Source: an uncultured Flavobacteriaceae bacterium
Lineage (GTDB): Bacteria; Bacteroidota; Bacteroidia; Flavobacteriales; Flavobacteriaceae
Length of the DNA: 64,000 bases
Assembly (NCBI GenBank): GCA_937944485.1
Contig: CALDYU010000007.1
Coordinates: forward strand, 62,001 to 126,000
Reading direction: 5' to 3'
The notes beneath the pieces are model-generated. The model was not told where the DNA came from and made no database searches. It worked only from the letters and a program-made list of their open reading frames with translations. Shown piece after piece: positions 44,603 through 54,101 of this stretch. A program made the position numbers and the translations under genes. The first letter of the stretch is position 1, and the number at the start of each line of letters is the position of its first letter.

Positions 44603-46582
44603 TTAAGAAAGGACTCTACTAAGCTTCATATTTAATAAATTATTCAATTGTAAATAATTCATTATTTCTTCTAAGGTTTCACTATGATCTTCTGCGGTTT
44701 CTTGCGTATTCTGTTGTAATGATAGCATCCTCTTTTTAATTAAAAAACATCGTAAAGTCAATATCGTTTCACTAACCAATTGGGCAATTACTGTCTTTTT
44801 CTCTTTAGGGTAAATATCTTTTCGTGTCCAATCATGCAATACATATTTTTCTTCTTCCATTAAAATCGACGAAATTTCTGAGACCATTTCTTGATCTAAG
44901 TTTGCCAAAAAGGTATTTACTGCGAAATCTTCTTTTTCGTTAAGCTCAGCAATTAATTTTTGATAAATAGTCCTAAATCGATCGTTAGTAAGTTCTATTT
45001 CATCATCCTGCAGGTCTAAGTATATTTTTTCATACACCTTAATCTCTAAAGATTCAGGCTCCAAAATTAATTCGCCTTCATCATTCTCCTTTAAGACTAA
45101 ATCTTCAAATTCTTGCTTTTCTTTACCATACAATAAAAGCATTTCTATTATTTTGCGCTCCAATTCATACTGAACATCAACTTTAGCAACGGTTACTTCG
45201 TTTTTAACTACCTCAAAAGCCTTTTGTTCTTGCTGCCCTTTTTTTGAAGCCTCGGTCTTCTGTTTTTTCCCTATTTGAGCCAACGTACTGAATAACACTC
45301 CCTCAGAAACATTCATAATATGGGCACATTCCTGCACATATATTTCTCGTTTAATAGCATCAGGTATTTTTGCAATACTGTTCACAATGTCTCGTACCGT
45401 ATCAGCACGTTTAATGGGGTCATCTGCAGCCTCATTAGCCAGAAGATGGGCTTTAAATTGAATAAAATCTTTTGAATTAGCTTTTAAATATTCTTGAACG
45501 GCTTCTAAATTGTTATTCTTAGCAAAGCTATCGGGATCTTCACCTTCTGGAAAGGTGCAGACCTTAACGTTCATTCCCTGCTCTAATATCAAATCAATAC
45601 CCCTTAAAGAAGCTCTCAAACCGGCTGCATCGCCATCAAACAAGACCGTAATATTTTTGGTCAAACGATTCACCAATCGAATTTGTTCAGCAGTTAAAGC
45701 CGTACCACTTGAGGCTACTACATTTTCAATTCCTCGTTGATGAAATTGAATAACATCAGTATACCCTTCTACTAAATAACAATTGTCTTCTTTGGCAATA
45801 GCTTGTTTGGAATAATAAATTCCATACAGTACTTTACTCTTATGGTAAATATCACTTTCAGGAGAATTTAGATATTTGGCTGCTTTTTTATCATTGGTTA
45901 AAATACGTCCGCCAAAACCTAGTACTCTACCACTCATTGAATGAATGGGAAACATCACTCTTGCTTTAAATCGATCGAATTGCTTCGTCTTTTCAGTATT
46001 TACAGTGTCTGGTTTAACAATTGTTAAACCTGTCTTTTCTAAATAGTTTAGTTGGTAGCCTTTGTCTAAGGCAGCGATCGTAAAGCCATCCCACTGATCT
46101 AAACAATACCCTAAATTGAACTTATGTATGGTCGTGTCTGTGAAACCTCTTTCTTTGAAGTAGCTTAGTCCGATTGCTTTTCCCAACTCACTTTTCCATA
46201 AAATATCAGAAAAGTAGCTTTGGGCATATTCTGAAACCAGATACATACTCTCGCGTTCATTCGCCTCTTGCTTCTGCTCATCTGTACGTTCGGTCTCTTC
46301 AATTTCAATATTGTATTTTTTAGCCAAATACTTTATCGCTTCAGGATAGGTAAAATGTTCATGCTCCATTAAAAAAGCAACTACATTACCTCCTTTACCG
46401 CTACTAAAATCTTTCCAAATTTGCTTTACGGGAGATACCATGAAACTCGGTGTTCTCTCATCAGAAAAGGGACTTAAGCCCTTAAAGTTTGAACCTGATT
46501 TTTTCAGCTGCACAAAATCACCAATGACCTCCTCTAAACGAGCAGTTTCATAAACCTGGTCAATGGTGGATTTTGATATCAA
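44603..46582 (-). CDS. dnaG: DNA primase DnaG lacking zinc ligands
   Basis: Replicative primase of 659 residues. The N-terminal domain aligns with the zinc-binding domain (GSNFKGLSPFSDERTPSF), but all four metal ligands are changed: C/H/C/C become Ser37, Ser40, Asp58 and Ser61. The catalytic core shows YLNSPESDIYHKS, EGYTDVIQFHQRG, ASSGTALTAEQ, FDGDAAG, and EGEDPDSFAK (Toprim metal-binding acidic residues). The C-terminal half would bind the helicase DnaB. Ends at the bidirectional terminator shared with the response regulator. Confidence 0.95.
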   Translation of the reverse strand: MISKSTIDQVYETARLEEVIGDFVQLKKSGSNFKGLSPFSDERTPSFMVSPVKQIWKDFSSGKGGNVVAFLMEHEHFTYPEAIKYLAKKYNIEIEETERTDEQKQEANERESMYLVSEYAQSYFSDILWKSELGKAIGLSYFKERGFTDTTIHKFNLGYCLDQWDGFTIAALDKGYQLNYLEKTGLTIVKPDTVNTEKTKQFDRFKARVMFPIHSMSGRVLGFGGRILTNDKKAAKYLNSPESDIYHKSKVLYGIYYSKQAIAKEDNCYLVEGYTDVIQFHQRGIENVVASSGTALTAEQIRLVNRLTKNITVLFDGDAAGLRASLRGIDLILEQGMNVKVCTFPEGEDPDSFAKNNNLEAVQEYLKANSKDFIQFKAHLLANEAADDPIKRADTVRDIVNSIAKIPDAIKREIYVQECAHIMNVSEGVLFSTLAQIGKKQKTEASKKGQQEQKAFEVVKNEVTVAKVDVQYELERKIIEMLLLYGKEKQEFEDLVLKENDEGELILEPESLEIKVYEKIYLDLQDDEIELTNDRFRTIYQKLIAELNEKEDFAVNTFLANLDQEMVSEISSILMEEEKYVLHDWTRKDIYPKEKKTVIAQLVSETILTLRCFLIKKRMLSLQQNTQETAEDHSETLEEIMNYLQLNNLLNMKLSRVLS

Positions 46583-46674
46583 TTGCTTCTTTAATATTTA
46601 CGTGTAGATAGAATTATCTGTATCGGTAAATATAGCTAAAATCATGCTTTATAAAAGCATAATAAAATTGTGCT

Positions 46675-47748
46675 TTACAAGTCAAAGCGCAAGCCTAAAG
46701 AAATATTTCGTTGTTCAACAGTTGCATCTTTAAAAATTGGATTTAAATCATACTTTAGATAAAGTAATACGCCATCAACACCCATATATGAGCTTAAACC
46801 ATAAACAAAGTTACTTGTATTGTAACTGCGCTTAAACTTATCTTTTACACTATCACCATCTCGGTTATACTTTAATTTTTGACGTGTACCTAAATTAAAA
46901 CCCCCATAGGCTCCAATACCAAATCGAAATCGATTATTAATAGAATAGCGAATTCGCTTCTCACTTTCTCTGAATTTTGATGGCCCGAACTCAAAATGAA
47001 CCGGAAATACTAAATTATCCATTCTGAATTTTGATTTTTCTAGATCGAAATCGAAATCTTCTAATTCTGTCACTCCGTTATTGACCGTAAAATACTGATT
47101 GTCTTTGGGCTTCAAACCATTAAACTGGAATGAAAAACCATAATGAAATCTCAAAATGTTGGTGTTTTTGAACACTCTTGTACGCCATACCCAACCGAGT
47201 TCAAAAAATCGACTACCCCCTATTTTGTATGGTGTGTCTTCAATAGACTGCCCCTCAACAAGAGCATTATTCAAACCAAAAGCAATCACTAAGTCATTAT
47301 AAGTGCGGCGGTCATAACGTAGATTTTTTCGTTCCCATTGCTTTCTGGTCCATGTAAATTCAGAACTATCGCCACCGCCAAAATCAATTTCTATACGCGC
47401 TGTAAAATCAGTAGTATCTGCTTCTTGAATCTGAGGTAATTCTCCATCATTTCGTTGAAGCAATGCAATTTTCGCATCGATAATAGCAATTCTATTTTCA
47501 ATATTCAATGCCCTCTTTTTGGCCGCAGCCTCTTTTAAAAGCTTGGCTTCGGCCGCCGAAATTTGATTATTATCTAAACGTTTATTGATGGCCTCAACTT
47601 CTTCCTTTAAAAGTTCTTTTTCTTGAGCTATTATCTTATTTTTTTGATTGCTCAAAACTTCGATTTTATGCTGTTCTTCTTGCCCATTAAGAAATTGGGT
47701 GCCACTAATTGATAAGATTAAAACTAATAAATACGCGACTTTTTTCAT
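46675..47748 (-). CDS. Outer-membrane beta-barrel protein with N-terminal coiled coil
   Basis: 357 residues. A signal peptide (1-22) is followed by a charged coiled coil (about 25-95, KNKIIAQEKELLKEEVEAINKR) and then a beta-barrel-like region. The barrel has alternating aromatic strands (RFFELGWVWRTRVF, LRFHYGFSFQFNGL) and ends LGLRFDL, the terminal strand expected for outer-membrane insertion. The family is not recognised. It lies downstream of the sigma/anti-sigma pair on the same strand, with an 80-base gap holding a hairpin. A structural or regulated output of that sigma factor is plausible. Confidence 0.75.
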   Translation of the reverse strand: MKKVAYLLVLILSISGTQFLNGQEEQHKIEVLSNQKNKIIAQEKELLKEEVEAINKRLDNNQISAAEAKLLKEAAAKKRALNIENRIAIIDAKIALLQRNDGELPQIQEADTTDFTARIEIDFGGGDSSEFTWTRKQWERKNLRYDRRTYNDLVIAFGLNNALVEGQSIEDTPYKIGGSRFFELGWVWRTRVFKNTNILRFHYGFSFQFNGLKPKDNQYFTVNNGVTELEDFDFDLEKSKFRMDNLVFPVHFEFGPSKFRESEKRIRYSINNRFRFGIGAYGGFNLGTRQKLKYNRDGDSVKDKFKRSYNTSNFVYGLSSYMGVDGVLLYLKYDLNPIFKDATVEQRNISLGLRFDL

Positions 47749-47765
47749 TTTTAATTTGATTTAAG

Positions 47766-47807
47766 CATCTCTCACCCATCGCCTTTAGAAGGCGACGAAT
47801 GGTGATG
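47766..47807 (-). promoter_or_regulatory. Intercistronic hairpin in the sigma operon
   Basis: Core CGCCTT-TAG-AAGGCG with flanking CACCCAT/ATGGTG pairing, between the anti-sigma-like gene and the outer-membrane protein gene. No T-run follows, so it could be a processing or stability element. Confidence 0.5.
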
Positions 47808-47828
47808 CGATTATTGATTGATGAATAT

Positions 47829-48560
47829 TTAATTATTGCGATCGGCAACAGCAGTTTTTGCCTTTATAAATTTGCGCTTTAGACTTTCGAAAACTTTATT
47901 TCGAAAAGATTGATCAAGATCTTCTTCAACTTCATTAAGCATTGCTAAGGCATCAACAGAATTACCTTGATTAAGAATTTTATCACCGAAAATCTCCTTT
48001 TGCGCATTGCGAAGTAACGAATCAACCTCAGCATCTGTTAAGGCTCCAGCGTCTATCTCTAGCGCGTTTACATGAGCTATAACCTCTGTAATTTTAGTAT
48101 TCATAATAGAATCAGAAAGTTCGATCTTTGTTTCTAAGTTTTCAATAATCGAAGCTCCTTTTACAAAATCATTATTTTTAGTAGCTGCTACTACACTTTC
48201 CTCTTCCTGCACTATGGCGATCTTCTCCACATGATCTTGAGTTTTATTTACAATATCATTAGAGTTTTTTTCGACGAATACATTGGGCGTAACAATTTCA
48301 GGTGTGTGACTATTCTCATCTGCAGATTCTACTACTTGTATAGCATTATTCTGATCGTTGCCTTTATTAAAGTATAGTACCGATATTATTAGAAGACCTA
48401 TAAAACTAGCGGCGATGCTGTACCAAAAAAACGAATTTCTATTGCTCTCTTTTTGAATACTTAATCGACTATTCAAGCGACTCCAACTATCTTTAGACGG
48501 TTGTATCTCACGTTCGTTAAATTGCTCCTTTAGCTGTTGTTCAAATTTATTCGGTGCCAT
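47829..48560 (-). CDS. Putative anti-sigma factor (single-pass membrane protein)
   Basis: 243 residues. The short cytoplasmic N-terminus (EQQLKEQFNEREIQPSKDSWSRL) is typical of Bacteroidota anti-sigma partners. One membrane helix follows at about 44-66 (WYSIAASFIGLLIISVLYF), then a periplasmic region rich in Asn/Glu and ending in basic LKRKFIKAKTAVADR. It overlaps the sigma-factor gene by 14 bases, so they are coupled. Sequence similarity to any defined domain is weak; the call depends on topology and context. Confidence 0.75.
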   Translation of the reverse strand: MAPNKFEQQLKEQFNEREIQPSKDSWSRLNSRLSIQKESNRNSFFWYSIAASFIGLLIISVLYFNKGNDQNNAIQVVESADENSHTPEIVTPNVFVEKNSNDIVNKTQDHVEKIAIVQEEESVVAATKNNDFVKGASIIENLETKIELSDSIMNTKITEVIAHVNALEIDAGALTDAEVDSLLRNAQKEIFGDKILNQGNSVDALAMLNEVEEDLDQSFRNKVFESLKRKFIKAKTAVADRNN

Positions 48561-49113
48561 ATCCTATATTGTTTTGCACTTTAAGTTTTTCTTGTAAAAT
48601 TCTTCTTGCCTTGAAAAGCTGTGATTTAGAGGTGCTTTCCGAAATTTCTAGTAATTCTCCAATTTCTTTATGTTTATAGCCCTCAATGGCATACATGACA
48701 AAAACAGTTTTATAACCGTCTGGGAGCTCATCAATTAGGCATTGAATATGTTCGACATTCATATCAGTAATAACGAAAGAAAAATGTTGACCGCTACCTC
48801 GATCGACAATTTCATCATCATAGACCACAAATTGTTTCTTCCTCAGAAATGAAATACTTTCTCGAACCATAATTCTTCGTATCCAACCTTCAAAACTTCC
48901 TTCAAACCTAAAAGTGTCTAAGTTTTTAAAAACCTTCACAAAACCATTTATCATTACATCTTCAGCAAAATGTAGATCTTTAATATACTGTCTACACACT
49001 CCGAGCATTTTAGGTGCATATTTTTCGTAAAGCCTTTTTTGAGCCTCTCTATTGCCCAATCCTGATTTTTTTATCAGTTGCTTTTCGTTTTTGTAAAATG
49101 ATATAATTTTCAA
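48547..49113 (-). CDS. ECF-type RNA polymerase sigma factor
   Basis: 188-residue extracytoplasmic-function sigma factor. Region 2 includes QKRLYEKYAPKMLGVCRQYI and AEDVMINGFVKVFKNLDTF, and GSFEGWIRRIMVRESISFLR extends it. Region 4 is DELPDGYKTVFVMYAIEGYKHKEIGELL with ISESTSKSQLFKARRIL as HTH. It starts the operon with the anti-sigma-like membrane protein and outer-membrane protein. Likely controls an envelope response, but the target promoter cannot be seen. Confidence 0.93.
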   Translation of the reverse strand: MKIISFYKNEKQLIKKSGLGNREAQKRLYEKYAPKMLGVCRQYIKDLHFAEDVMINGFVKVFKNLDTFRFEGSFEGWIRRIMVRESISFLRKKQFVVYDDEIVDRGSGQHFSFVITDMNVEHIQCLIDELPDGYKTVFVMYAIEGYKHKEIGELLEISESTSKSQLFKARRILQEKLKVQNNIGYGTE

Positions 49114-49260
49114 TGGTTGTTTATTATGAATGCCAAGCTTCTAAATACATAGACGAGGCCTGTTCTAAAAACGTTGCCTATCACTTAATAAAATATTAAA
49201 TAAATTTTGATTATTTGTAAAATGCCTTAGCTATCATCGCATTTATCGTGCCCAATAAAA

Positions 49261-50238
49261 TCACTTTTTACGATCAACGACGTAATTAACCATCAATTCT
49301 AAAGAGCGTTTGTAATCAGAATCAGGATACTCTTTTAATAGTTGTAGCGCTTCATTCTTATATTTTAGCATCTTTTCAACGGCGTAATCTAAGCCTCCAT
49401 TCGCTTTAACAAAGGCAATGACTTCTCTTACTCTTATCTTGTCTTTATTGTGGTTTTTAATAGAGTTAATTAGCCACTTTTTTTCATCTTTAGAACAAGA
49501 ATTTAATACATAAATCAAAGGAAGTGTCATTTTCTGTTCTTTGATATCAATACCCGTAGGTTTTCCAATGGCTCTGCTTCCATAATCAAAAAGATCATCT
49601 TTAATTTGAAATGCCATACCACACAATTCACCAAACTTTCTAAAAGTTTCCACTTCAGGGGTATCAGGTTTCACAGAACAAGCTCCTAATGAGCAACAAG
49701 CAGCAATCAATGTTGCTGTTTTTTGTCGAATTATATCGTAATAAATAGCCTCTGTAATATCAAGATTTCTTGCTTTTTCAATTTGCAGTAATTCCCCTTC
49801 ACTCATTTCACGAACTGCAACAGAAATAATGCGCAGTAGATCAAAATCACCATGATCTATTGACAATAACAAACCTTTTGACAATAGATAATCACCTACT
49901 AAAACAGCGATCTTATTTTTCCACAGGGCGTTAACAGAAAAAAAACCTCGGCGTTTGTTGCTATCATCAACCACATCATCGTGTACTAGGGTTGCGGTAT
50001 GGATTAGTTCAATTACGGAAGCACCACGATAGGTTCTTTCATTCACCAAACCGTTATTGAGCATTTTCGCCGTTAGAAAAACAAACATGGGTCGCATTTG
50101 TTTCCCTTTACGATTTACAATATAATGTGTAATACGGTTAAATAGGGCAACTTTGGAGGTCATCGCATTTCTAAACTTCGTTTCGAAATGTTCCATTTCT
50201 GGACGAATTGGCTCTTTTATTTGCGATACGATCTTCAA
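49261..50238 (-). CDS. All-trans polyprenyl diphosphate synthase
   Basis: 325-residue prenyltransferase that elongates isoprenoid diphosphates, probably giving the menaquinone side chain. The first Asp-rich motif is LVHDDVVDDSNKRRG (DDxxD), the second is QIKDDLFDYG. KGKQMRPMFVFL gives the N-terminal basic/diphosphate-binding site, and GDYLLSKGLLLS follows the first motif. IspB/heptaprenyl-type; product length cannot be read from sequence reliably. Its own transcript likely starts in the gap after 50238. Confidence 0.9.
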   Translation of the reverse strand: MKIVSQIKEPIRPEMEHFETKFRNAMTSKVALFNRITHYIVNRKGKQMRPMFVFLTAKMLNNGLVNERTYRGASVIELIHTATLVHDDVVDDSNKRRGFFSVNALWKNKIAVLVGDYLLSKGLLLSIDHGDFDLLRIISVAVREMSEGELLQIEKARNLDITEAIYYDIIRQKTATLIAACCSLGACSVKPDTPEVETFRKFGELCGMAFQIKDDLFDYGSRAIGKPTGIDIKEQKMTLPLIYVLNSCSKDEKKWLINSIKNHNKDKIRVREVIAFVKANGGLDYAVEKMLKYKNEALQLLKEYPDSDYKRSLELMVNYVVDRKK

Positions 50239-50484
50239 TTAATACGCTGTTTTTTGACGAGGATTTTATAGAACTATAAAATTAGGTAAAAGAAGGCATT
50301 AAATAGTAAAGAGTATTAAGTATTTAGTACTGCGTATAGCGTGTTAAGCAACATCTATTCGGATGGTAAAAAGAGCATTAAAAAGTACTACCTGATATTA
50401 TCTAATAGGTAGAGAACTTAATGCGAAGTCTTAAAATAAATAGAGGCTGTTTCAATTAGATTTTCAAACCTTTTTTTGCGTTTT
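50239..50484. other. 246-base intergenic region upstream of the polyprenyl synthase
   Basis: No gene or strong hairpin seen. AT-rich; it must contain the promoter for the prenyltransferase on the minus strand and the end of the rlmN transcript. No clear TAnnTTTG was found. Confidence 0.4.
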
Positions 50485-51525
50485 TCAAGTCTTATTAGCC
50501 AACTGTCCACAGGCAGCATCAATATCTTTGCCTCTTGAACGACGGACAGTCACAACAATTCCATTTCGTTCTAAAGAACGCACGTACATTTCTATCGCCT
50601 TAGCTGAGGCTTGTTGAAAATCGCCATCATCAATAGGGTTATATTCTATCAAATTCACTTTTGAAGGTGCAAATTTGCAAAAACTCACCAAAGCATCAAC
50701 ATCTTTCTGTTTGTCATTAATACCTTGCCATACCACATATTCATAGGTGATTCTGCTTTTCGTTTTTTTATACCAATATTCAAGCGATTCTTTCAGATCA
50801 CTAAGTGTAAAAGTAGCATTGAAAGGCATGATTGCTGTTCGAATGGCATCAATTGCAGAATGTAAAGAAACAGCAAGATTAAACTTCACGCCCTCGTCAG
50901 CCATTTTTTTAATCATTTTTGGCACTCCTGAAGTTGAAACTGTAATTCGTTTAGGAGACATGCCTAAACCTTCTTTGGAGGTGATCTTATCAATCGCTTT
51001 TAGCACATTATTATAATTCATCAAAGGTTCTCCCATCCCCATAAATACTATATTACTGAGAGGTCTGTCAAAATACAATCGGCTTTCATTATCAATAGCA
51101 ACCACTTGATCGTAAATTTCATCAGGATTCAAATTTCGCATACGTTTTAGCCTCGCGGTTGCACAAAACTTACAATCTAAGCTACAGCCTACTTGGCTTG
51201 AAACACAGGCTGTAGTTCTTGTTTTTGTTGGTATTAGTACTGATTCTACCACTAAATCATCATGTAAACGCACCGCATTTTTAATGGTGCCATCTGCACT
51301 ACGCTGCATCACATCAACCTTAATATGATTTATAACAAAATTGGATTCCAATATTTCTCGAGTTTCTTTCGAAATATTTGTCATCACTTCAAAAGAATGC
51401 GCAGCCTTTTGCCATAACCATTCGTAAACTTGGTTACCGCGAAAAGCTTTATCTCCATTTTCAATGAAGAATTCTCTCAATTGCTCAAGCGTTAGAGCGC
51501 GTATGTCTTTCTTTTTTGTTACCAC
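50485..51525 (-). CDS. rlmN: Dual-specificity 23S rRNA/tRNA adenine-C2 methyltransferase RlmN
   Basis: Radical SAM enzyme that methylates A2503 of 23S rRNA and A37 of some tRNAs. The cluster-binding CxxxCxxC is GCSLDCKFCATA. The N-terminal domain (FRGNQVYEWLWQKAAHSF) binds RNA. GMGEPLMNY and SLHSAIDAIRTAIMPF belong to the core, and the C-terminal TVRRSRGKDIDAACGQL carries the second catalytic Cys. 346 residues. Follows queA, separated by a terminator hairpin. Confidence 0.97.
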   Translation of the reverse strand: MVTKKKDIRALTLEQLREFFIENGDKAFRGNQVYEWLWQKAAHSFEVMTNISKETREILESNFVINHIKVDVMQRSADGTIKNAVRLHDDLVVESVLIPTKTRTTACVSSQVGCSLDCKFCATARLKRMRNLNPDEIYDQVVAIDNESRLYFDRPLSNIVFMGMGEPLMNYNNVLKAIDKITSKEGLGMSPKRITVSTSGVPKMIKKMADEGVKFNLAVSLHSAIDAIRTAIMPFNATFTLSDLKESLEYWYKKTKSRITYEYVVWQGINDKQKDVDALVSFCKFAPSKVNLIEYNPIDDGDFQQASAKAIEMYVRSLERNGIVVTVRRSRGKDIDAACGQLANKT

Positions 51526-51534
51526 GTATTATAA

Positions 51535-51581
51535 ATGAAAAAATCCCTCTTTATACTGTTTCGAATGTAAAGAGGGATTTT
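51535..51581 (-). terminator. Terminator between queA and rlmN
   Basis: A perfect 14-bp stem (51540-51553 with 51568-51581) and 14-base loop, followed on the minus strand by a T-run. It ends queA transcription before the rlmN start. Confidence 0.8.
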
Positions 51582-51613
51582 AAAGCGTCATACCTTCTCA
51601 GGAATGGCCTTAA

Positions 51614-52663
51614 TTATATAATTAACATCGCATCACCGTACGAGTAATACTTATATTGTTCTAGAATAGCTTCTTTATAGGCTTTTTTCATTAAATCATG
51701 ACCCATAAAGGCTGATACCATCATCAATAAGGTAGATTTAGGTAAATGAAAATTAGTAATCATTGCATTTGCTATGCTAAATTCATACGGCGGGAAAATA
51801 AACTTGTTTGTCCAACCATCATAAGTATTCAGCGTTTGCTGCGACGATACTGCACTTTCTAAACCACGCATTACGGTTGTACCGACCGCACAAATTCTTC
51901 TTTTGTTTGCTTTCGCCTTATTGACAATTTCTGTAGCTCTTTCTTCGATTATCAATTCTTCACTGTCCATTTTGTGCTTGGACAAATCTTCTACTTCAAC
52001 CGGATTAAAAGTACCCAGACCAACGTGTAAGGTAAGTTCTGCAAAATCAACCCCTTTTATTTCTAGGCGCTTTAATAAGTGTTTCGAAAAATGAAGTCCC
52101 GCAGTAGGAGCAGCAACGGCTCCTTCGTGCTTTGCATAAATTGTTTGGTAACGATCTTCATCTTCTGGTTCTACATCTCTTTTAATATATTTAGGCAATG
52201 GTGTTTGTCCAAGTTCCTTTAATTTTCTTCGGAAATCAAGATAAGAGCCATCATATAAAAAACGAAGTGTTCTACCTCTTGAAGTTGTATTATCGATAAC
52301 CTCAGCTACTAAAGATTCGTCTTCACCGAAATAAAGTTTATTTCCAATTCTTATTTTACGGGCAGGATCTACAAGTACATCCCAAAGACGTTGTTCTTCG
52401 TTTAACTCTCGAAGTAAAAAAACTTCAATACGGGCTCCAGTTTTTTCTTTATTTCCATATAAACGTGCAGGAAATACCTTTGTATTATTAATAACCATTA
52501 TATCATCTTCCTCAAAATAATCGATAAGATCTTTGAACATTTTGTGTTCAATCTTACCTGTTTCTCGGTGTATGACCATTAGTTTAGACTCATCTCTGTG
52601 CTCTGCTGGGTATTCTGCTAGTAGATTCTCAGGAAGCTCAAAACTGAAGTTTGATAATTTCAT
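51614..52663 (-). CDS. queA: S-adenosylmethionine:tRNA ribosyltransferase-isomerase QueA
   Basis: Transfers and isomerises the ribosyl group of SAM onto preQ1-modified tRNA to give epoxyqueuosine. The N-terminal [21 protein letters not shown] and [16 protein letters not shown] are typical. The core has [18 protein letters not shown] and [16 protein letters not shown], with the C-terminal [19 protein letters not shown]. 349 residues, normal length. A good promoter on the minus strand lies about 65 bases upstream, within the aroA-queA gap. Confidence 0.97.
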   Translation of the reverse strand: MKLSNFSFELPENLLAEYPAEHRDESKLMVIHRETGKIEHKMFKDLIDYFEEDDIMVINNTKVFPARLYGNKEKTGARIEVFLLRELNEEQRLWDVLVDPARKIRIGNKLYFGEDESLVAEVIDNTTSRGRTLRFLYDGSYLDFRRKLKELGQTPLPKYIKRDVEPEDEDRYQTIYAKHEGAVAAPTAGLHFSKHLLKRLEIKGVDFAELTLHVGLGTFNPVEVEDLSKHKMDSEELIIEERATEIVNKAKANKRRICAVGTTVMRGLESAVSSQQTLNTYDGWTNKFIFPPYEFSIANAMITNFHLPKSTLLMMVSAFMGHDLMKKAYKEAILEQYKYYSYGDAMLII

Positions 52664-52725
52664 AATTGGAAAGAATTGATTTCTGTAATTTGTTATAGCA
52701 ATGTCGTTGCTATTTTTTAAGCGAG

Positions 52726-52757
52726 CAAATATACGATTTGCAGATAGGGGATGTCAA
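52726..52757 (-). promoter_or_regulatory. Promoter of queA
   Basis: On the minus strand TTG (52757-52755), a 21-base spacer and TATATTTG (52733-52726) match the Bacteroidota consensus. The expected start would leave a leader of about 55 bases before the queA ATG. Confidence 0.65.
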
Positions 52758-52779
52758 GTAAAATGGTAATTAAATAGTA

Positions 52780-54009
52780 TTATTCTTCTTTGACTATAAA
52801 TTGAAGATGCTGAAGGTCTTTCCAATAATCAGGGTACGATTTAGAAACTACGTGCGCATCATTTATTGTTATTGAAGTTTTTAACGCTAACGGAGCGAAT
52901 GCCATTGCCATTCGATGATCGTTATAGGTATCAATGGCCACATTCGGTTTAATACTTAATGCAGGTGCTAACTTCAGATCTTTATCGGTGACCGCAACTT
53001 TACCGCCTAATTTAGTTAACTCAATTCGCAGAGCTTCTAGGCGATCTGTTTCCTTTATTTTAAGTGTATGCAGTCCTGTTAGATGACAACCGATACCTAA
53101 CCCCATACAAGTAACCGCAATAGTTTGGGCAATATCAGGAGCATTTTCAAGAGCACAATTGAAAGTTTGCCTTTGAGTCTTTGCAACTTTCCTCAAAAGA
53201 ATACTTGTTTCGGTATAGGTGGTACTAACGCCAAATTCTTGATATATATGAGCTAAGATGCTATCTCCTTGAAGGCTATTCTCCTTATAGGATGATAGTT
53301 TAATTTCAGTACCGATTTCTGAAAGTGCGACAATACTATAAAAATAAGAAGCCGAACTCCAATCTGATTCTACCACTAATTCAACTGCATCAACATCCTT
53401 TTTAGGTTTAACTTGAATTAATTGGCCCTCAAAAGTACTTTCAACTCCAATTTCTTCGAGAAGGGCAAGCGTCATTTTAATATACGGAACCGAAGTAATT
53501 TTACCTATTAATTCTAATTCAAGTCCGTTAACAAGATTTGGCCCAATAAGTAATAAAGATGAAATATATTGACTACTAATATTTGCAGGAAGGCTAACTT
53601 TATGTGTTGTTAGCATTTTTCCTTTAATGCGAAGTGGCGGATACCCTTCATTATGTTCGTAGCTAATACTTGCGCCTAAACTTCTCAGGGCATCAACGAG
53701 TACTTTGATAGGCCTTTCTGTCATACGTTGAGACCCTGTTAAAATGACTTCCTTACCATTTTGAGAAGCAAAATAGCTTGTCAAAAAACGCATAGCCGTT
53801 CCAGCATGGTGAATATCCACTTCTCCAGTACTAATTTGGAGTCCCTTTTGCATGACCATTGCATCATCTGAATTGGACAGATTCTTTATTGAAATATTAG
53901 GAAATAATGCCTGTAGGAGTAGCAGTCGATTGGACTCGCTTTTTGAGCCCGTGATTCGAATGTTTGCATTAAGGCACTTATTTGCAGGACCCGTAAGATA
54001 TATATTCAA
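52780..54009 (-). CDS. aroA: 3-phosphoshikimate 1-carboxyvinyltransferase (EPSP synthase)
   Basis: Joins shikimate 3-phosphate and phosphoenolpyruvate in the shikimate pathway. The substrate-binding motif ITGSKSESNRLLLLQ is at the N-terminus and AGTAMRFLTSYF matches the second conserved block (GTAMRP in E. coli). The C-terminal KETDRLEALRIELTKLGG and YNDHRMAMAFAPL contain the conserved basic residues. 409 residues, shorter than E. coli (427) with a trimmed N-terminal part, as is usual in this group. The flanking queA has its own promoter in the gap. Confidence 0.96.
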   Translation of the reverse strand: MNIYLTGPANKCLNANIRITGSKSESNRLLLLQALFPNISIKNLSNSDDAMVMQKGLQISTGEVDIHHAGTAMRFLTSYFASQNGKEVILTGSQRMTERPIKVLVDALRSLGASISYEHNEGYPPLRIKGKMLTTHKVSLPANISSQYISSLLLIGPNLVNGLELELIGKITSVPYIKMTLALLEEIGVESTFEGQLIQVKPKKDVDAVELVVESDWSSASYFYSIVALSEIGTEIKLSSYKENSLQGDSILAHIYQEFGVSTTYTETSILLRKVAKTQRQTFNCALENAPDIAQTIAVTCMGLGIGCHLTGLHTLKIKETDRLEALRIELTKLGGKVAVTDKDLKLAPALSIKPNVAIDTYNDHRMAMAFAPLALKTSITINDAHVVSKSYPDYWKDLQHLQFIVKEE

Positions 54010-54101
54010 AATGCAATGTTCTTTTGGTAGTTTTAAATACTAAGAGTCCGTAAATAAAAACATTCCACATGACCCCCTAAAATTAAGGGGTAAAGATAAC
54101 A

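Noticed and set aside
54072..54093. Hairpin CCCCT...AGGGG downstream of the MazG-like gene as terminator
   Set aside because: Short stem without a T-run on the minus strand; too weak to call.
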